From positions 1 through 64,000 of the forward strand of contig NZ_JAFUAG010000038.1 of the NCBI RefSeq assembly GCF_017464355.1: a stretch of DNA of 64,000 nt. Reading direction: 5' to 3'. The stretch comes from Ruminococcus sp. Lineage in GTDB: Bacteria > Bacillota > Clostridia > Oscillospirales > Ruminococcaceae. The notes below the pieces were generated by a model. It was not told the DNA's origin. It saw only the letters and a program-made list of their open reading frames with translations, and did no database searches. Shown piece by piece: positions 1 through 9,439 of the stretch; within the stretch, counting starts at the first letter, position 1; every line of letters begins with the position of its first letter. The translations under genes and the position numbers were made by a program.

Positions 1-176
1 ATTACATCTACTTTTACAATCACCAGCGAATTCAACTCAAAACAAAACTGACTCCGCTTGAATTGCGAAGCCAGTTCGTAGCTTGATTTAATTTACCATA
101 GGGGCTTTTTTGTGCTGTACGCACAATGTGGGGCGGGTCATCAGGTCGGCTGCTTTTTTCATGTATTGGAAAACGC

Positions 177-494
177 TCACGGCACCAGCTTGACATCGAA
201 CAAGTGGTCATAATAAAAATCGGTGATCTGTTTGACAGACTCCTCACAATCATTCTGCACCCACTGCATCGACACATTGAACAAGCTCCCCATGAAATAA
301 TACGGAGAATACCGTGATACAGTATACCCGTTCTGCTCGAAATTCCTGACTAATGCAGTGTTCATGAAGTCGAGATACATAAATTCAAGATGTGCAGAGA
401 TCAGCAGCTTTACGATCTCCTTTTCCTTCATTAAGGCGAACAAGGCATCTTTCAGGCTCTCTTTTGTGCGTTCGATCTCCTCTGCTGTCCTCAT
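177..494 (-). pseudogene. TetR-family regulator lacking its DNA-binding domain
   Basis: The 105-residue product starts after a good ribosome site (GGAGG, six bases before ATG). Residues 1-27 match the first helix of TetR regulators (ERTKESLKDALFALMKEKE), but the next segment, from about residue 28, already matches the C-terminal ligand domain of the TetR_C_8 type, ending with FMGSLFNVSMQWVQND. The helix-turn-helix and about 80 residues that should lie between are absent, while the reading frame is kept. The protein should be unable to bind DNA. It is divergent from a damaged membrane-protein gene. Assignment as a TetR relic is by recognition of both ends; the size of the loss is an inference from family length. 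Confidence 0.6.
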
Positions 495-517
495 AACTGC
501 CTCCTATGCGATACTAA

Positions 518-1311
518 ATATGCTCACTGCGCTGTTCAAGCCGCCTGTCAGGGTGATCGTTATCACCGATGTAATTGCGATACCTGTTACGATAGCCGTA
601 CTTGCTTTTCTTTCTCCAATGAACCCGATCTCCCTGTTCGCTTATCTGCTTTCGGCGTATGCGCTTACGATCTCTGTAATAGGATTCAAACGAGTGATAC
701 GACGTATCAGGGAACTGATGACCGGCGATGAAGTAAAAATGATCGTCAGATTCAGAAAGCTGATGCATAAAAACAAACTGACCGCCCTGTATCTTGACAG
801 CAAGGATCTCAGGGCGGAGGTGTCGCTGTATTGCGGACTTGCATTCAACCTGTTATTTGCCACATTTAAGGTGACTTCGGGTATCCATGACGGTTCTGCG
901 TGGCTGATATCCATAGGATTTTACTACTTTGCCTTCGCAGCGGCACGTTTTATGCTGACACAGGACTACCGCAGGCAAAAAAGCGATGATACGAACAGCG
1001 TCAAGCTGTATGAGTACCTTACATACAGAAGGTGCGGTATCACGAATGTGATCGCATTCCGCAAAAGTAACATTGCGATCCTGCTTGCCACAAAAGACCT
1101 TACCATGAGCGGTGCGGTAATGTCTATGTTTTCTCTGCAAAACTCGATGCTTCACACCTTCGGCGGTGCTGACGATAACAAATTCAGGCTTATTATGAAT
1201 ACAGTCACAGGCGGTTCTGTGCTTGTGATCGTACTCGGTATCGCCACTTTCATGATATTCAGAGGTACGAGGAAGCTGAAAAGATGTGAAGATCTGCAAT
1301 GGATGAGATAG
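518..1311 (+). pseudogene. Multi-span membrane protein, 5'-truncated and internally shortened
   Basis: The frame encodes at least five hydrophobic segments and a basic C-terminal tail. It resembles a family of Firmicute hypothetical membrane proteins of about 350 residues often found beside TetR genes. The first Met in family-like sequence is at 518 (MLTALFKPPV), but family-like sequence (ASYAILN) already precedes it, and no ribosome site sits there, so the true 5' end seems lost. After RRCGI (near 1035) the sequence jumps to TNVIAFRKSN, where other members, as I recall them, have a further membrane span of about 50 residues. Function unknown; probably not expressed as a normal protein. Confidence 0.5.
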
Positions 1312-1430
1312 AACTGTTCATCAAGGAGTATTGGAGCGTATTCCACACCTTTATGATGACCCAGCCAGATCTGCGGTTTATCGGCAAATGGAAAAGCGCT
1401 GCTAAGCTCAATTTCAAGCAGCGTTACCCC
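1299..1430 (+). pseudogene. Possible gene fragment after the membrane protein
   Basis: A frame opening with ATG inside the end of the preceding gene encodes MDEIELFIKEYWSVFHTF and about 25 more plausible residues. Near 1425 it runs into the antisense of the truncated acetyltransferase, where protein-like sequence stops although the frame stays open to 1532. It could be the start of a downstream gene cut off by a rearrangement. I do not recognise the family. Confidence 0.25.
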
Positions 1431-1912
1431 GAAATAGCGTGTTTTCGGCCTTCTTCCAATGCTATTTCCAATAGCTTCCGCATATATCCCTGTCCCTGGT
1501 ACGCTTTTGTCACGTCAACCATACCCACATAAATATAGGGGATCATGAATTTTGACAGGATCGCTCCGTATCCCGTTCCGTAATGCAGAAAACCTTTGCA
1601 CGCTGTGAAAATATGCGGAAGATCCGCACACTTGTATGCTGAACCAAGCAGGTCTGCTGCTGATGAAAGGCTCATGTTATGACCGTTCTTCTTAAATGCG
1701 ATAAACGCTTCATGCCTTTCACTTGTCGAATACAGTATTCTTTCTTTGATCGCCACGCGGACATAGGCACAGATGAAATCACTGACTGCCTGTCTGTCCC
1801 TTGCCAGATAACTCATGCCGAATTCTCCGTACGCATAAGCATGATCAGCGAATGCATCACCAATGGAACGGATCTCAGTTTCTGTCAATGTATTGATCTT
1901 CACAGTCATCAT
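1424..1912 (-). pseudogene. GNAT-family N-acetyltransferase, C-terminally truncated
   Basis: The product of about 162 residues starts at ATG 1912, eight bases after AGGAGG. The acetyl-CoA-binding motif A of GNAT enzymes is visible near the end (VDVTKAYQGQGYMRKLLEIA, with Q-G-Q-G-Y as the pyrophosphate loop). The frame stops a few residues later (EEGRKHAISG), so the last strand and helix of the fold, normally 40-50 residues, are missing. The end abuts a fragment coding on the other strand, which fits a rearrangement junction near 1424. The substrate cannot be told. Probably inactive. Confidence 0.55.
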
Positions 1913-2071
1913 CCACAACACCTCCTAACGGGGAAAAGCTCTCGGCTCATGAAACAACATGAACCCAAACCAGATCAACATACGATCACCTCGCCGAATA
2001 TTTATCAAATGTAGTTAGCGTTTACAAACAATATGATGATTATAACACATTTCGTTCCGTATTCCAAGATA

Positions 2072-2233
2072 TTATGCAAAAAACCTGAGCAGCAGACGCT
2101 GAACAGGGAAAATACACTTGATCCTAAAACCGAAACAGCTTTGCCGCAAGGCTTGTTCCATGAGCTTTTCGGTAACATTCGGCGTGCGGATCGCCATGTG
2201 ATCCACTTTATTTGCAACACTTTTTTGTATCAT
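2072..2233 (-). CDS. Small ORF of 53 residues, unknown
   Basis: An open frame of 53 residues starting MIQKSVANKVDHMAIRTPN. The first half looks like real protein (VDHMAIRTPNVTEKLMEQAL) and the second half looks random, so it may be a gene fragment rather than a complete gene. There is no convincing ribosome site. It lies in the otherwise empty 520-base gap between the damaged acetyltransferase and the TetR gene. No family recognised. Confidence 0.25.
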   Translation of the reverse strand: MIQKSVANKVDHMAIRTPNVTEKLMEQALRQSCFGFRIKCIFPVQRLLLRFFA

Positions 2234-2371
2234 AGCACATGACAAACGGTTTGTTTTAACTTATTGTTCGGTTTCATCGCATTGCACAAAAAACTACTAT
2301 GGATCGAGAAAGCAATGCACATTGCACTACCAAAATGCCTGAGCGTTCTATTTTTCGGCAAAAATAATCTA

Positions 2372-2400
2372 TTGACAATCTCAGAAAGACGTGCTATAAT
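2372..2400 (+). promoter_or_regulatory. SigA promoter of the TetR/ECF-ABC operon
   Basis: Perfect -35 TTGACA (2372-2377) and -10 TATAAT (2395-2400) with a 17-base spacer, 40 bases before the tetR start codon. Confidence 0.85.
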
Positions 2401-2406
2401 AGTCCT

Positions 2407-2427
2407 ATCGATAATGCCGTTATTGAT
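2407..2427. promoter_or_regulatory. Candidate operator at the tetR transcription start
   Basis: Inverted repeat with arms ATCGATAA and TTATTGAT (one mismatch) around a 5-base centre, beginning seven bases after the -10 box. Its position at the transcription start is right for repression, most simply by the TetR protein encoded just downstream. This is inference from symmetry and position. Confidence 0.5.
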
Positions 2428-2439
2428 TTGAGGTGAGTT

Positions 2440-3066
2440 ATGGTGAACAAGGACAAAAGCATTGATCCCGTTTTGCTGAAGAGCGCACGGGAACATTTCC
2501 TCGCAAAGGGCTTTGCCAATGCGTCGGTGCAGGAGATCTGCAAAAATGCAGGTGTGACGACCGGAGCGCTTTATACCCGCTACAAGGGAAAGGGAGAACT
2601 GTTTGAGGCAGTCGTCGAGGATGCAGTGCAGGTCCTGAATGACATCGCAAAGGCTGCCGAAACGGATATTGAGCGCCTGTCAGACCATGATCTGCTCGCA
2701 CCGTGGTATGCGGATGCAGCAGGGCTTTCAAGATTCTTTGACTTGTTTTATGGTGTTCGTGATTCGTTTATTCTGCTGCTCGCCTGTGCGGAGGGGACGA
2801 AATATCGGAATTTTCACCATGATTTCGCACAGCAGCTCACAGAGATCGACTACCGCTATTATGCGGAAGCGCATCGGCGCGGACTTGCAGGAGAAACGAT
2901 CAGCAAAGAAACGCTGCACGTTCTGCTGACCGCCTACTGGGAACTGTTCTATGAGCCATTCATTCATGGAATGTCCCGCGATGAAATGTCAGCACTGTGT
3001 CTGACCATCGCAAAGCTGATCAACTGGAAACAGGCGCTCGGACTGCCGGAAAGTCTGCCGGACTGA
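2440..3066 (+). CDS. TetR-family transcriptional regulator
   Basis: A full-length TetR protein of about 208 residues. The N-terminal helix-turn-helix is clear (ASVQEICKNAGVTTGALYTRYKGK, residues about 29-52); the C-terminal ligand domain is not diagnostic. AGGTGAG stands upstream; the start may be ATG 2440 or GTG 2443, the latter having better spacing. It is the first gene of a tightly packed set of transport genes and very probably senses their substrate or a related compound and represses the set. A strong promoter and an inverted repeat lie directly upstream, consistent with autoregulation. Confidence 0.85.
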   Translation: MVNKDKSIDPVLLKSAREHFLAKGFANASVQEICKNAGVTTGALYTRYKGKGELFEAVVEDAVQVLNDIAKAAETDIERLSDHDLLAPWYADAAGLSRFFDLFYGVRDSFILLLACAEGTKYRNFHHDFAQQLTEIDYRYYAEAHRRGLAGETISKETLHVLLTAYWELFYEPFIHGMSRDEMSALCLTIAKLINWKQALGLPESLPD

Positions 3067-3088
3067 CCGGCATTTCCAATGGATATTA

Positions 3089-3104
3089 GTTAGTGTATAC
3101 TAAC
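3089..3104. promoter_or_regulatory. Inverted repeat between tetR and the transport genes
   Basis: Perfect arms GTTAGT and ACTAAC around GTAT, 28 bases before the S-component start codon. It may be a second operator or a local regulatory site; its sequence differs from the repeat upstream of tetR. Confidence 0.4.
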
Positions 3105-3131
3105 ATCAATATAAGAATAAGGAGAATTATC

Positions 3132-3743
3132 ATGAGCAAAAAGGAAATCGCTTCAAGTGATCCGTCAAACAGGAAGCTGCGGACAAAGGAACTCATCTAT
3201 GCGGGTGCATTCGGTGCGTTGTATATCGTACTGATGCTGGTGATCGTGTTGGGCACGAGCATGATCCCTGTTCTGTATCTGCTGGCACCCATTACTGTCG
3301 GTCTGGTCTGCGGAACGGTCTATATGCTCTGTGTCCTCAAGGTAAAAAAGTTCGGCGCAGCGCTGATACTCGGCATACTGTTTGCTCTGTGTGCGTGCAG
3401 CAATGCATGGTTCAGCTTTGTCGGGGCTGTTGCGGCAGCGCTGCTGGCAGAACTGGTGATCAAACTTGGAAACTACAGGTCAAAAAAACTATATCTGCTG
3501 TCTTTTGTTGTATTCAACATCAACATGGCTTGCCCCTACATGATGCTTTCGTTTGCAAGGGATTCCTTCCTGAAACGCTCCGTGGAGTACTACGGTCAGG
3601 AGTACGCTGACGGCATTGCAAAGCTCGCGCCGACATGGATCTTTTTCCCGATCCTCGGATTTGCGTTGGCAGGAGGCATTCTCGGCGCATTGCTTGCAAA
3701 TGCGCTCATCAAAAAGCACTTTGAAAAAGCAGGGGTAGTATAA
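3132..3743 (+). CDS. ECF transporter S component, Trep_Strep/MptD-like
   Basis: A hydrophobic protein of 203 residues starting at ATG 3132, which follows AAGGAG at good spacing; an upstream in-frame codon at 3093 has no ribosome site. It has a short polar N-terminus (SNRKLRTKELIYAGAFG), about six membrane spans and a basic C-terminus, as in the Trep_Strep family of substrate-binding components of energy-coupling-factor transporters. It should bind the substrate in the membrane and work with the T component and the ATPases encoded next. The substrate is not known from sequence; neighbours suggest a metal chelate or similar small compound. Confidence 0.75.
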   Translation: MSKKEIASSDPSNRKLRTKELIYAGAFGALYIVLMLVIVLGTSMIPVLYLLAPITVGLVCGTVYMLCVLKVKKFGAALILGILFALCACSNAWFSFVGAVAAALLAELVIKLGNYRSKKLYLLSFVVFNINMACPYMMLSFARDSFLKRSVEYYGQEYADGIAKLAPTWIFFPILGFALAGGILGALLANALIKKHFEKAGVV

Positions 3744-3744
3744 G

Positions 3745-4494
3745 TTGGATATTTCAGTTTACGGTGAGGATCGCGGGGCATTGGTGCGTTTCGATCCTCG
3801 CACGAAATTTGTCGTATTTCTCGCATCACTGGCGGTAAGTGCTAATTCCTTCAATGCCACGGCACTTGAGCTGTACAGCTTTGTGCTGTGTGCCATGCTG
3901 TTTTTTTGCGGCAAGAAGTGGAACGCCGTCAAAATGGCACTGATGCTGGGACTTGCCGTGTATGCCCGCACCTGTATGGAGATGCAGGCAACGGGCGCAA
4001 AGATCGTGGTCACGATCATTTCCTTTCTTGTGACGATCTTTCTGTATTTCTTTCCCATGCTGGTTTCTTTGCTCATCATCACGCAGACGACCCGTGTAAA
4101 TCAGTTTTTGTCAGCATTTCAGGCGATGCATATTCCGACAAAGATCGTGATACCCATTGCGGTCATGTTTCGCTTTATCCCGACGGTGAGCGAAGAATGG
4201 AACGGTGTCCGTAAGGCGATGGCATTTCGCGGTATGTCGCTGGAACCGTCTGCGATCATCCGGCATCCGGTGAAAACCGTGGAGTACATCCTGATCCCAC
4301 TGCTGTTTTCGTGTATCTCCATTATGGAGGAGCTTGCAGCGGCAGCGCTTGCAAGGGGGATGGACAGCAACAAAACTCGGACATCCTACGAAACTGTACG
4401 CCTGAAAGCATATGACTATATCACCATAGCGTTGTTTGCCGTAACCGGGATCTGGTTCTTTGCAGCAGGGCTTGTGACGGGAGGTGCGGCATGA
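3745..4494 (+). CDS. ECF transporter T component (CbiQ/EcfT-like)
   Basis: About 249 residues starting at TTG 3745, two bases after the S-component stop and following AGGGG. It has several membrane spans and the cytoplasmic coupling region typical of EcfT/CbiQ, including the short Ala-Arg-Gly element near residue 210 (AAAALARGMD) that contacts the ATPases. It links the S component to the ATPase domains. Its stop overlaps the start of the next gene (ATGA), pointing to translational coupling and fixed stoichiometry with the fused ATPase protein. Confidence 0.8.
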   Translation: MDISVYGEDRGALVRFDPRTKFVVFLASLAVSANSFNATALELYSFVLCAMLFFCGKKWNAVKMALMLGLAVYARTCMEMQATGAKIVVTIISFLVTIFLYFFPMLVSLLIITQTTRVNQFLSAFQAMHIPTKIVIPIAVMFRFIPTVSEEWNGVRKAMAFRGMSLEPSAIIRHPVKTVEYILIPLLFSCISIMEELAAAALARGMDSNKTRTSYETVRLKAYDYITIALFAVTGIWFFAAGLVTGGAA

Positions 4495-7400
4495 TCTCAT
4501 TCAAAGACGTAGACTTCCACTATGGCGGTGAAAACGGCACCGGTGACGGTGTGGACGGCATTGATCTCACCATAGCGGACGGTGAATGTGTTGTGCTGTG
4601 CGGTCGCAGCGGATGTGGAAAAACGACTGTAACGAGGCTCATCAACGGTCTGATACCGCATTTTTATGAGGGTGAACTGATCGGTGATGTGATGATAGAC
4701 GACTACAATGTATCAAAAGGCGAGCTGTCGGAAACGTCAAGGCGTGTGGGCAGTGTCTTCCAGAATCCCAAATCGCAGTTTTTCAATATCGATACCTCCG
4801 GCGAGCTGGTATTCGGTTGTGAAAACCTCGGACTTTCCCATGAGGAGATCAGCAAAAGGATGGAACGAACGGTAACAGACCTGAAGCTCCAGCCGCTGAT
4901 GAACCGCAATATTTTTGAGTTGTCCGGCGGAGAAAAGCAGCAGATCGCCTGTGGAAGCGTTTACGCCGCCGAGCCGCAGATCTATGTAATGGATGAGCCT
5001 TCCTCAAATCTGGATAGAAAGGCGGTCAACCGCCTCCATGATATTTTTGCAAGGATGAAGGCGAACGGAAACACGCTCGTTATCTCCGAGCATCGTATCC
5101 ACTATCTGATGGATATTGCTGACAGGTTCATCTATCTGGATGACGGCATCATTACGGGTGAATATACGGCGGTCGAGATGCGTGCCATGTCCGATGAAAC
5201 GCTTGCAGAGATGGGACTGCGCTGCACGGATATCCGACATATCCCCACAAATCAGAAAAACAATATACTGCAAAAATCCGCAGCGGCACTCGATGTGATC
5301 GACCTGAGCTGCAGTCGGGGCAATTCACGCATTCTGGATATTGACCGGATACTGCTGCCGGAAAACAGCATCGTTGCCGTTGTTGGTGATAACGGCTGCG
5401 GAAAAAGCACACTGGCAGAAGCACTCTGCGGACTGATCCCGTCAGACGGCAGTGTGGCGCTGGGCGGCAGATTTCTGAATGACAGGCAAAGACAGCAGCA
5501 GTGCTATATGGTGATGCAGGATGTGAACCGACAGCTATTTTCGGACAGCGTGATCGAGGAAGTCATGCTGAACGCGGCGGTATCAAAGGAAGACGCGGAA
5601 AAGACGCTCGCAGAGCTGGGACTTGCAGACTTTGCTGACCGTCACCCCGCATCGCTTTCGGGCGGTCAGAAGCAGCGGACTGCCATTGCGGCGGCACTCT
5701 GTGCAGGCAAGGACATCATTCTGTATGACGAGCCGACCAGCGGTCTTGACCGCATGGGAATGCAGCGCTTTGGTGAACTGCTCCGCAGCACCCGCAGCAA
5801 GGTCAGACTTTCTTTCATCATTACCCATGACCCTGAACTGATCTTGCACTGCTGCACCCATGTTCTGCACATGGACAGAGGGCGTGTGACTGCCTTTTAT
5901 CCGATGAACGACGAAGGTGCAAAGCGCATCAAGACCTATTATCTCTCCAAAAGCAGCGATACCACCAGCAAGGTGCGGGACAGAAAAACTCAGATCGGCA
6001 AGATACTCGAATACACAGGCGGTGAACGCAGCAAGGTGTTTCTGGCAGCATTTCTCATGATGATCGGTGCGGCGGCGAGTGTCGTGCCTTACGGACTTGT
6101 GGGGAGTCTTGTCCGCAAAGTGCTGAGCAGCGGCAATATTACACTCAAAGGCGCACTGCCTGTCATCGGAGGAATGCTGCTCTGTGAGGTGCTTTATGCG
6201 GTGTTTTATATGCTGGGACTGCGCGTTTCGCACCATGCAGCGTTTGCGACGCTGGAAAATATCCGCTGCAAATTGCAGGAAAAGCTCGAACAGCAGCCGC
6301 TGGGTCCTGTCATGGCACGTTCTAAGGGGGAACTCAAAAAGCTGTTTTCGGATGATATTGAATCCATTGAAATGCTCCTTGCACACATGATACCGGAAGG
6401 AGCAGCAAATCTATTTGTGCCTGCTGCGGCTCTGCTGCTGTTGCTGTATGCCGACTGGCAGCTTGCCTTGCTCACACTGCTGATGGTCATGATCGGGCTG
6501 AGCGTTTCAAAGCAGATGTACAGTGTCGGTATGGATCGCATGGGCAGTTATTTTGCAGCATCTAAACGCATGAACAGTGCGATCGTGGAATATATCAATG
6601 GCATGGAGGTCGTGCGTGTCTTTCACCGTGACGGTGCGGCAAGCGAAAAATACGAAAAGGCGGTCACTGATTACAGAGATCTGGCACTTGACTGGTACCG
6701 TGTCTGCTGGCCGTGGATGGCACTTTACGGCAGTGTCTTTTCAAGCGTGGTGCTGTATTCTCTGCCCTTTGGCATCCTGCTGATCTTGCTGGGACAACTG
6801 GAGATCACAAATTTTGTCCTTGCACTTATCCTGTCATTCGGCATTGCACCTCTGCTGCTGCATTGCATGAGCTTTGTGGGTTCGATCCCGCAGGTATCAT
6901 TCAAAATCCAATCTCTTGAAAAGGCACTGGATGATATTCCGGTTAAAACGGGCAGCAGCGATATCAGGGGCGATCACAGCATCACATTTGAAAACGTGCG
7001 CTTCTCCTATCGGGATAATGAGGTCATCAAGGGGATATCTTTCAAGGCGGAACAGGGAAAAACAACTGCACTTGTCGGTCACAGCGGCAGCGGAAAAAGC
7101 ACGCTGGCAAGGCTTCTTGTGCATTACTATGATGTCAGCGAAGGACATATCCGCATTGGCGATACAGATATCTGCGATACGTCACTTGAGAAGCTGAATG
7201 CACGCATCGCCTATGTGTCGCAGGAGGTGTTCCTGTTCAACAAGTCGGTCATGGAAAATATCCGTGTGGGACGGCATGATGCGACCGATGAGGAGGTCAT
7301 TGCCGCTGCGAAGAAAGCGCAGTGCCACGAGCTGATCCTGTCGCTCCCGAATGGTTATGACACACCTGCCGGACTTGCAGGCAATATGCTGTCGGGCGGA

Positions 7401-7727
7401 CAAAAGCAGCGGATCGCTTTTGCAAGAGCCATTCTGAAGGATGCACCGATCATTATCCTTGACGAGGCAACGGCTTTTGTCGATGCGGAAAACGAACGGA
7501 AAATGCGCCGTGCGATAGAACAGATCACGAATGGCAAGACCGTCATTGTGATCGCTCACAAGCTTTCTTCCATCAAGAATGCAGATAAGATCATTTTGCT
7601 CGATCACGGCACGATCGCCGCAGAGGGCACACATGAAGCGCTCACAGCAAGCTGCGGGAAATACAGAAAACTGTGGGCAATATCAGAGAAAACACAAAGC
7701 TGGACATTGAAGGAGGCGGGCACATGA
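4491..7727 (+). CDS. Fusion of two ECF ATPases with an exporter-fold ABC half-transporter
   Basis: A 1,078-residue protein with three nucleotide-binding domains. Domain 1 has Walker A GRSGCGKTT (38-46), signature LSGGEKQ (144-150) and Walker B ending MDEP (167-170). Domain 2 has Walker A GDNGCGKST (299-307) and signature LSGGQKQ (389-395); these two correspond to EcfA1/EcfA2. From about residue 500 a six-span exporter-type membrane domain follows, then a third ATPase with Walker A GHSGSGKST (near 861) and signature LSGGQKQR (near 967). ECF ATPases and exporter-type ABC proteins are normally separate polypeptides. The gene overlaps both neighbours by four bases. It probably powers the upstream S/T components and also pairs with the next ABC half-transporter, as in IrtAB/YbtPQ-like siderophore importers. 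Confidence 0.85.
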   Translation: MISFKDVDFHYGGENGTGDGVDGIDLTIADGECVVLCGRSGCGKTTVTRLINGLIPHFYEGELIGDVMIDDYNVSKGELSETSRRVGSVFQNPKSQFFNIDTSGELVFGCENLGLSHEEISKRMERTVTDLKLQPLMNRNIFELSGGEKQQIACGSVYAAEPQIYVMDEPSSNLDRKAVNRLHDIFARMKANGNTLVISEHRIHYLMDIADRFIYLDDGIITGEYTAVEMRAMSDETLAEMGLRCTDIRHIPTNQKNNILQKSAAALDVIDLSCSRGNSRILDIDRILLPENSIVAVVGDNGCGKSTLAEALCGLIPSDGSVALGGRFLNDRQRQQQCYMVMQDVNRQLFSDSVIEEVMLNAAVSKEDAEKTLAELGLADFADRHPASLSGGQKQRTAIAAALCAGKDIILYDEPTSGLDRMGMQRFGELLRSTRSKVRLSFIITHDPELILHCCTHVLHMDRGRVTAFYPMNDEGAKRIKTYYLSKSSDTTSKVRDRKTQIGKILEYTGGERSKVFLAAFLMMIGAAASVVPYGLVGSLVRKVLSSGNITLKGALPVIGGMLLCEVLYAVFYMLGLRVSHHAAFATLENIRCKLQEKLEQQPLGPVMARSKGELKKLFSDDIESIEMLLAHMIPEGAANLFVPAAALLLLLYADWQLALLTLLMVMIGLSVSKQMYSVGMDRMGSYFAASKRMNSAIVEYINGMEVVRVFHRDGAASEKYEKAVTDYRDLALDWYRVCWPWMALYGSVFSSVVLYSLPFGILLILLGQLEITNFVLALILSFGIAPLLLHCMSFVGSIPQVSFKIQSLEKALDDIPVKTGSSDIRGDHSITFENVRFSYRDNEVIKGISFKAEQGKTTALVGHSGSGKSTLARLLVHYYDVSEGHIRIGDTDICDTSLEKLNARIAYVSQEVFLFNKSVMENIRVGRHDATDEEVIAAAKKAQCHELILSLPNGYDTPAGLAGNMLSGGQKQRIAFARAILKDAPIIILDEATAFVDAENERKMRRAIEQITNGKTVIVIAHKLSSIKNADKIILLDHGTIAAEGTHEALTASCGKYRKLWAISEKTQSWTLKEAGT

Positions 7728-9439
7728 TCGGGATGATACGTCAGATATTGAAATTTTCCGGGAAATATGCAAAGCGCATCCGAATTGCCTATATCACTGT
7801 ATTTCTGCACTCCCTGCTGCTGAATATCCCTGTCATGGCAGCAATTCTGACAGTTGACCGCTGCCTGAACGGCAGGCTGGATCTCAAGACCGGCGTGCTG
7901 ACGGCAGTGTTGCTGTATTCGGCATTTCTGCTGCAAGCGCTCTGCAAAAATCTGTCTGACAGGCTTGAATCAGGTACAGGCTATATGATCTTCTGCGACA
8001 AACGCCGTGAACTGGGAGAGCATCTCCGACGGCTGCCGATGGGATATTTCACCGAGGGCAATCTCGGGAAAATCAGCTCAGTGCTCTCGCAGGACATGGT
8101 CTATATCGAGGAGCAGGCAATGACGATTGTTGCCGATGTAGTCAGCGACATCTTTTCCACAATACTGACTTGTGTGTTCATGTTTGTATTCCATCCCCTG
8201 CTGGGTGCGGTCACGCTGGCAGTGGATATTCTGGCATTCCTCATCGCACAGCCCATGATACGGCGCTCCAGTGCAGATGCAAAGCTGCGGCAGGAAAGCA
8301 TCGAGGGACTGACCTCTGCGGTGCTGGAATATGCGGATGGTCTGCCCGTTATCAAAAGCTACGGAATGACAGGCGAAAGTGCTTCAGAGATGCGGAATGC
8401 TTTTCATGCGTCACGGGCCGCCAATCTGGAATATGAAGAACATATCCTCCCCTATGAGATCGCCATGATGCTCCTTTACGGCATCGGCATGACGGGTATT
8501 CTCGCCTCTGCGGTCTGGCTGTTTCAGCAGGGCAGTATCACCGCCGTATATTTTGTGGGTGTTGTGCTGTTTCTGTTCAGCATCTTTTCATCGGTCAAGC
8601 ACCTGTTTCAGCAGAGTACAAGATTGACGATCATGAAAAATTCCCTGGACAGGATAAACGAAATATTCAACGAAGCGGAGATCACCGATTTCGGAACAGC
8701 GAAAATCACCGATGATCCGACAGATGCAGAGATCGAATTTCAAAACGTCTCGTTCGGTTACGGCAAGGAAATGATCCTGCGTGATATTTCCTTTACCGCA
8801 AAGAAGGGGCAAATAGCAGCGCTCGTTGGCGAATCGGGCAGCGGTAAAACCACCATTGCTTCCCTGCTTGCAAGATTCTGGGATGTCGGTTCGGGTGAAA
8901 TACGAATCAGAAATACAAATATAAAAGATGTGCAGCTCAGTGACCTGATGGCACATATCAGCATGGTATTTCAGCGTGTCTACCTGTTCCATGACACCGT
9001 TTACAATAACATTGCAATGGGCAGCGGTGCCTCCCGTGAAGAGGTCATGGAAGCCGCAAAAAAAGCCCGATGCTACGAGTTTATCATGTCATTGCCCTAT
9101 GGATTTGATACGATCATTGGAGAAGGCGGTGCCACGCTGTCAGGCGGTGAGGCACAGCGAATATCGATCGCGAGATGTATCCTGAAGGATGCGCCGATCA
9201 TCATTCTGGATGAAGCGACCGCCAGCATTGATGCCGATAATGAACGCTGCATACAGGAGGCAATGTCGGAACTGTGTCGGAATAAGACAGTTCTTGTCAT
9301 CGCACATCGGCTGTACACCATAGCAAATGCCGATCAGATCATCGTAATGGACAAGGGAAGAATTGCCGAACAAGGCACCCGCGAGGAATTGCTTTCGCTT
9401 GGCGGCATTTACAGCAGAATGGAGGCAGCCAATGCTTAA
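7724..9439 (+). CDS. ABC half-transporter, exporter fold (membrane domain + ATPase)
   Basis: The start is ATG 7724, after AAGGAGG and overlapping the upstream stop as ATGA, giving 571 residues. The N-terminal half has six membrane spans; the ATPase half contains GESGSGKTT (Walker A), LSGGEAQR (signature) and IIILDEAT (Walker B). It most likely forms a heterodimer with the exporter-fold half of the preceding fusion protein. Such pairs next to Trep_Strep genes resemble transporters of siderophore loci (YbtP/YbtQ, IrtA/IrtB), which import despite the exporter fold; here that is an inference from context only. Confidence 0.85.
   Translation: MIGMIRQILKFSGKYAKRIRIAYITVFLHSLLLNIPVMAAILTVDRCLNGRLDLKTGVLTAVLLYSAFLLQALCKNLSDRLESGTGYMIFCDKRRELGEHLRRLPMGYFTEGNLGKISSVLSQDMVYIEEQAMTIVADVVSDIFSTILTCVFMFVFHPLLGAVTLAVDILAFLIAQPMIRRSSADAKLRQESIEGLTSAVLEYADGLPVIKSYGMTGESASEMRNAFHASRAANLEYEEHILPYEIAMMLLYGIGMTGILASAVWLFQQGSITAVYFVGVVLFLFSIFSSVKHLFQQSTRLTIMKNSLDRINEIFNEAEITDFGTAKITDDPTDAEIEFQNVSFGYGKEMILRDISFTAKKGQIAALVGESGSGKTTIASLLARFWDVGSGEIRIRNTNIKDVQLSDLMAHISMVFQRVYLFHDTVYNNIAMGSGASREEVMEAAKKARCYEFIMSLPYGFDTIIGEGGATLSGGEAQRISIARCILKDAPIIILDEATASIDADNERCIQEAMSELCRNKTVLVIAHRLYTIANADQIIVMDKGRIAEQGTREELLSLGGIYSRMEAANA

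Noticed and set aside
1-110. Minus-strand frame giving about 30 residues ending VIVKVDV at the left edge
   Set aside because: Too short, cut by the window edge and interrupted in the neighbouring frames; a repeated-element tail is possible but cannot be supported.
5583-6386. Long antisense ORF (267 residues) inside the fused ABC gene
   Set aside because: It is a shadow of a strongly coding frame; no ribosome site and His/Arg/Cys-rich composition typical of antisense frames.
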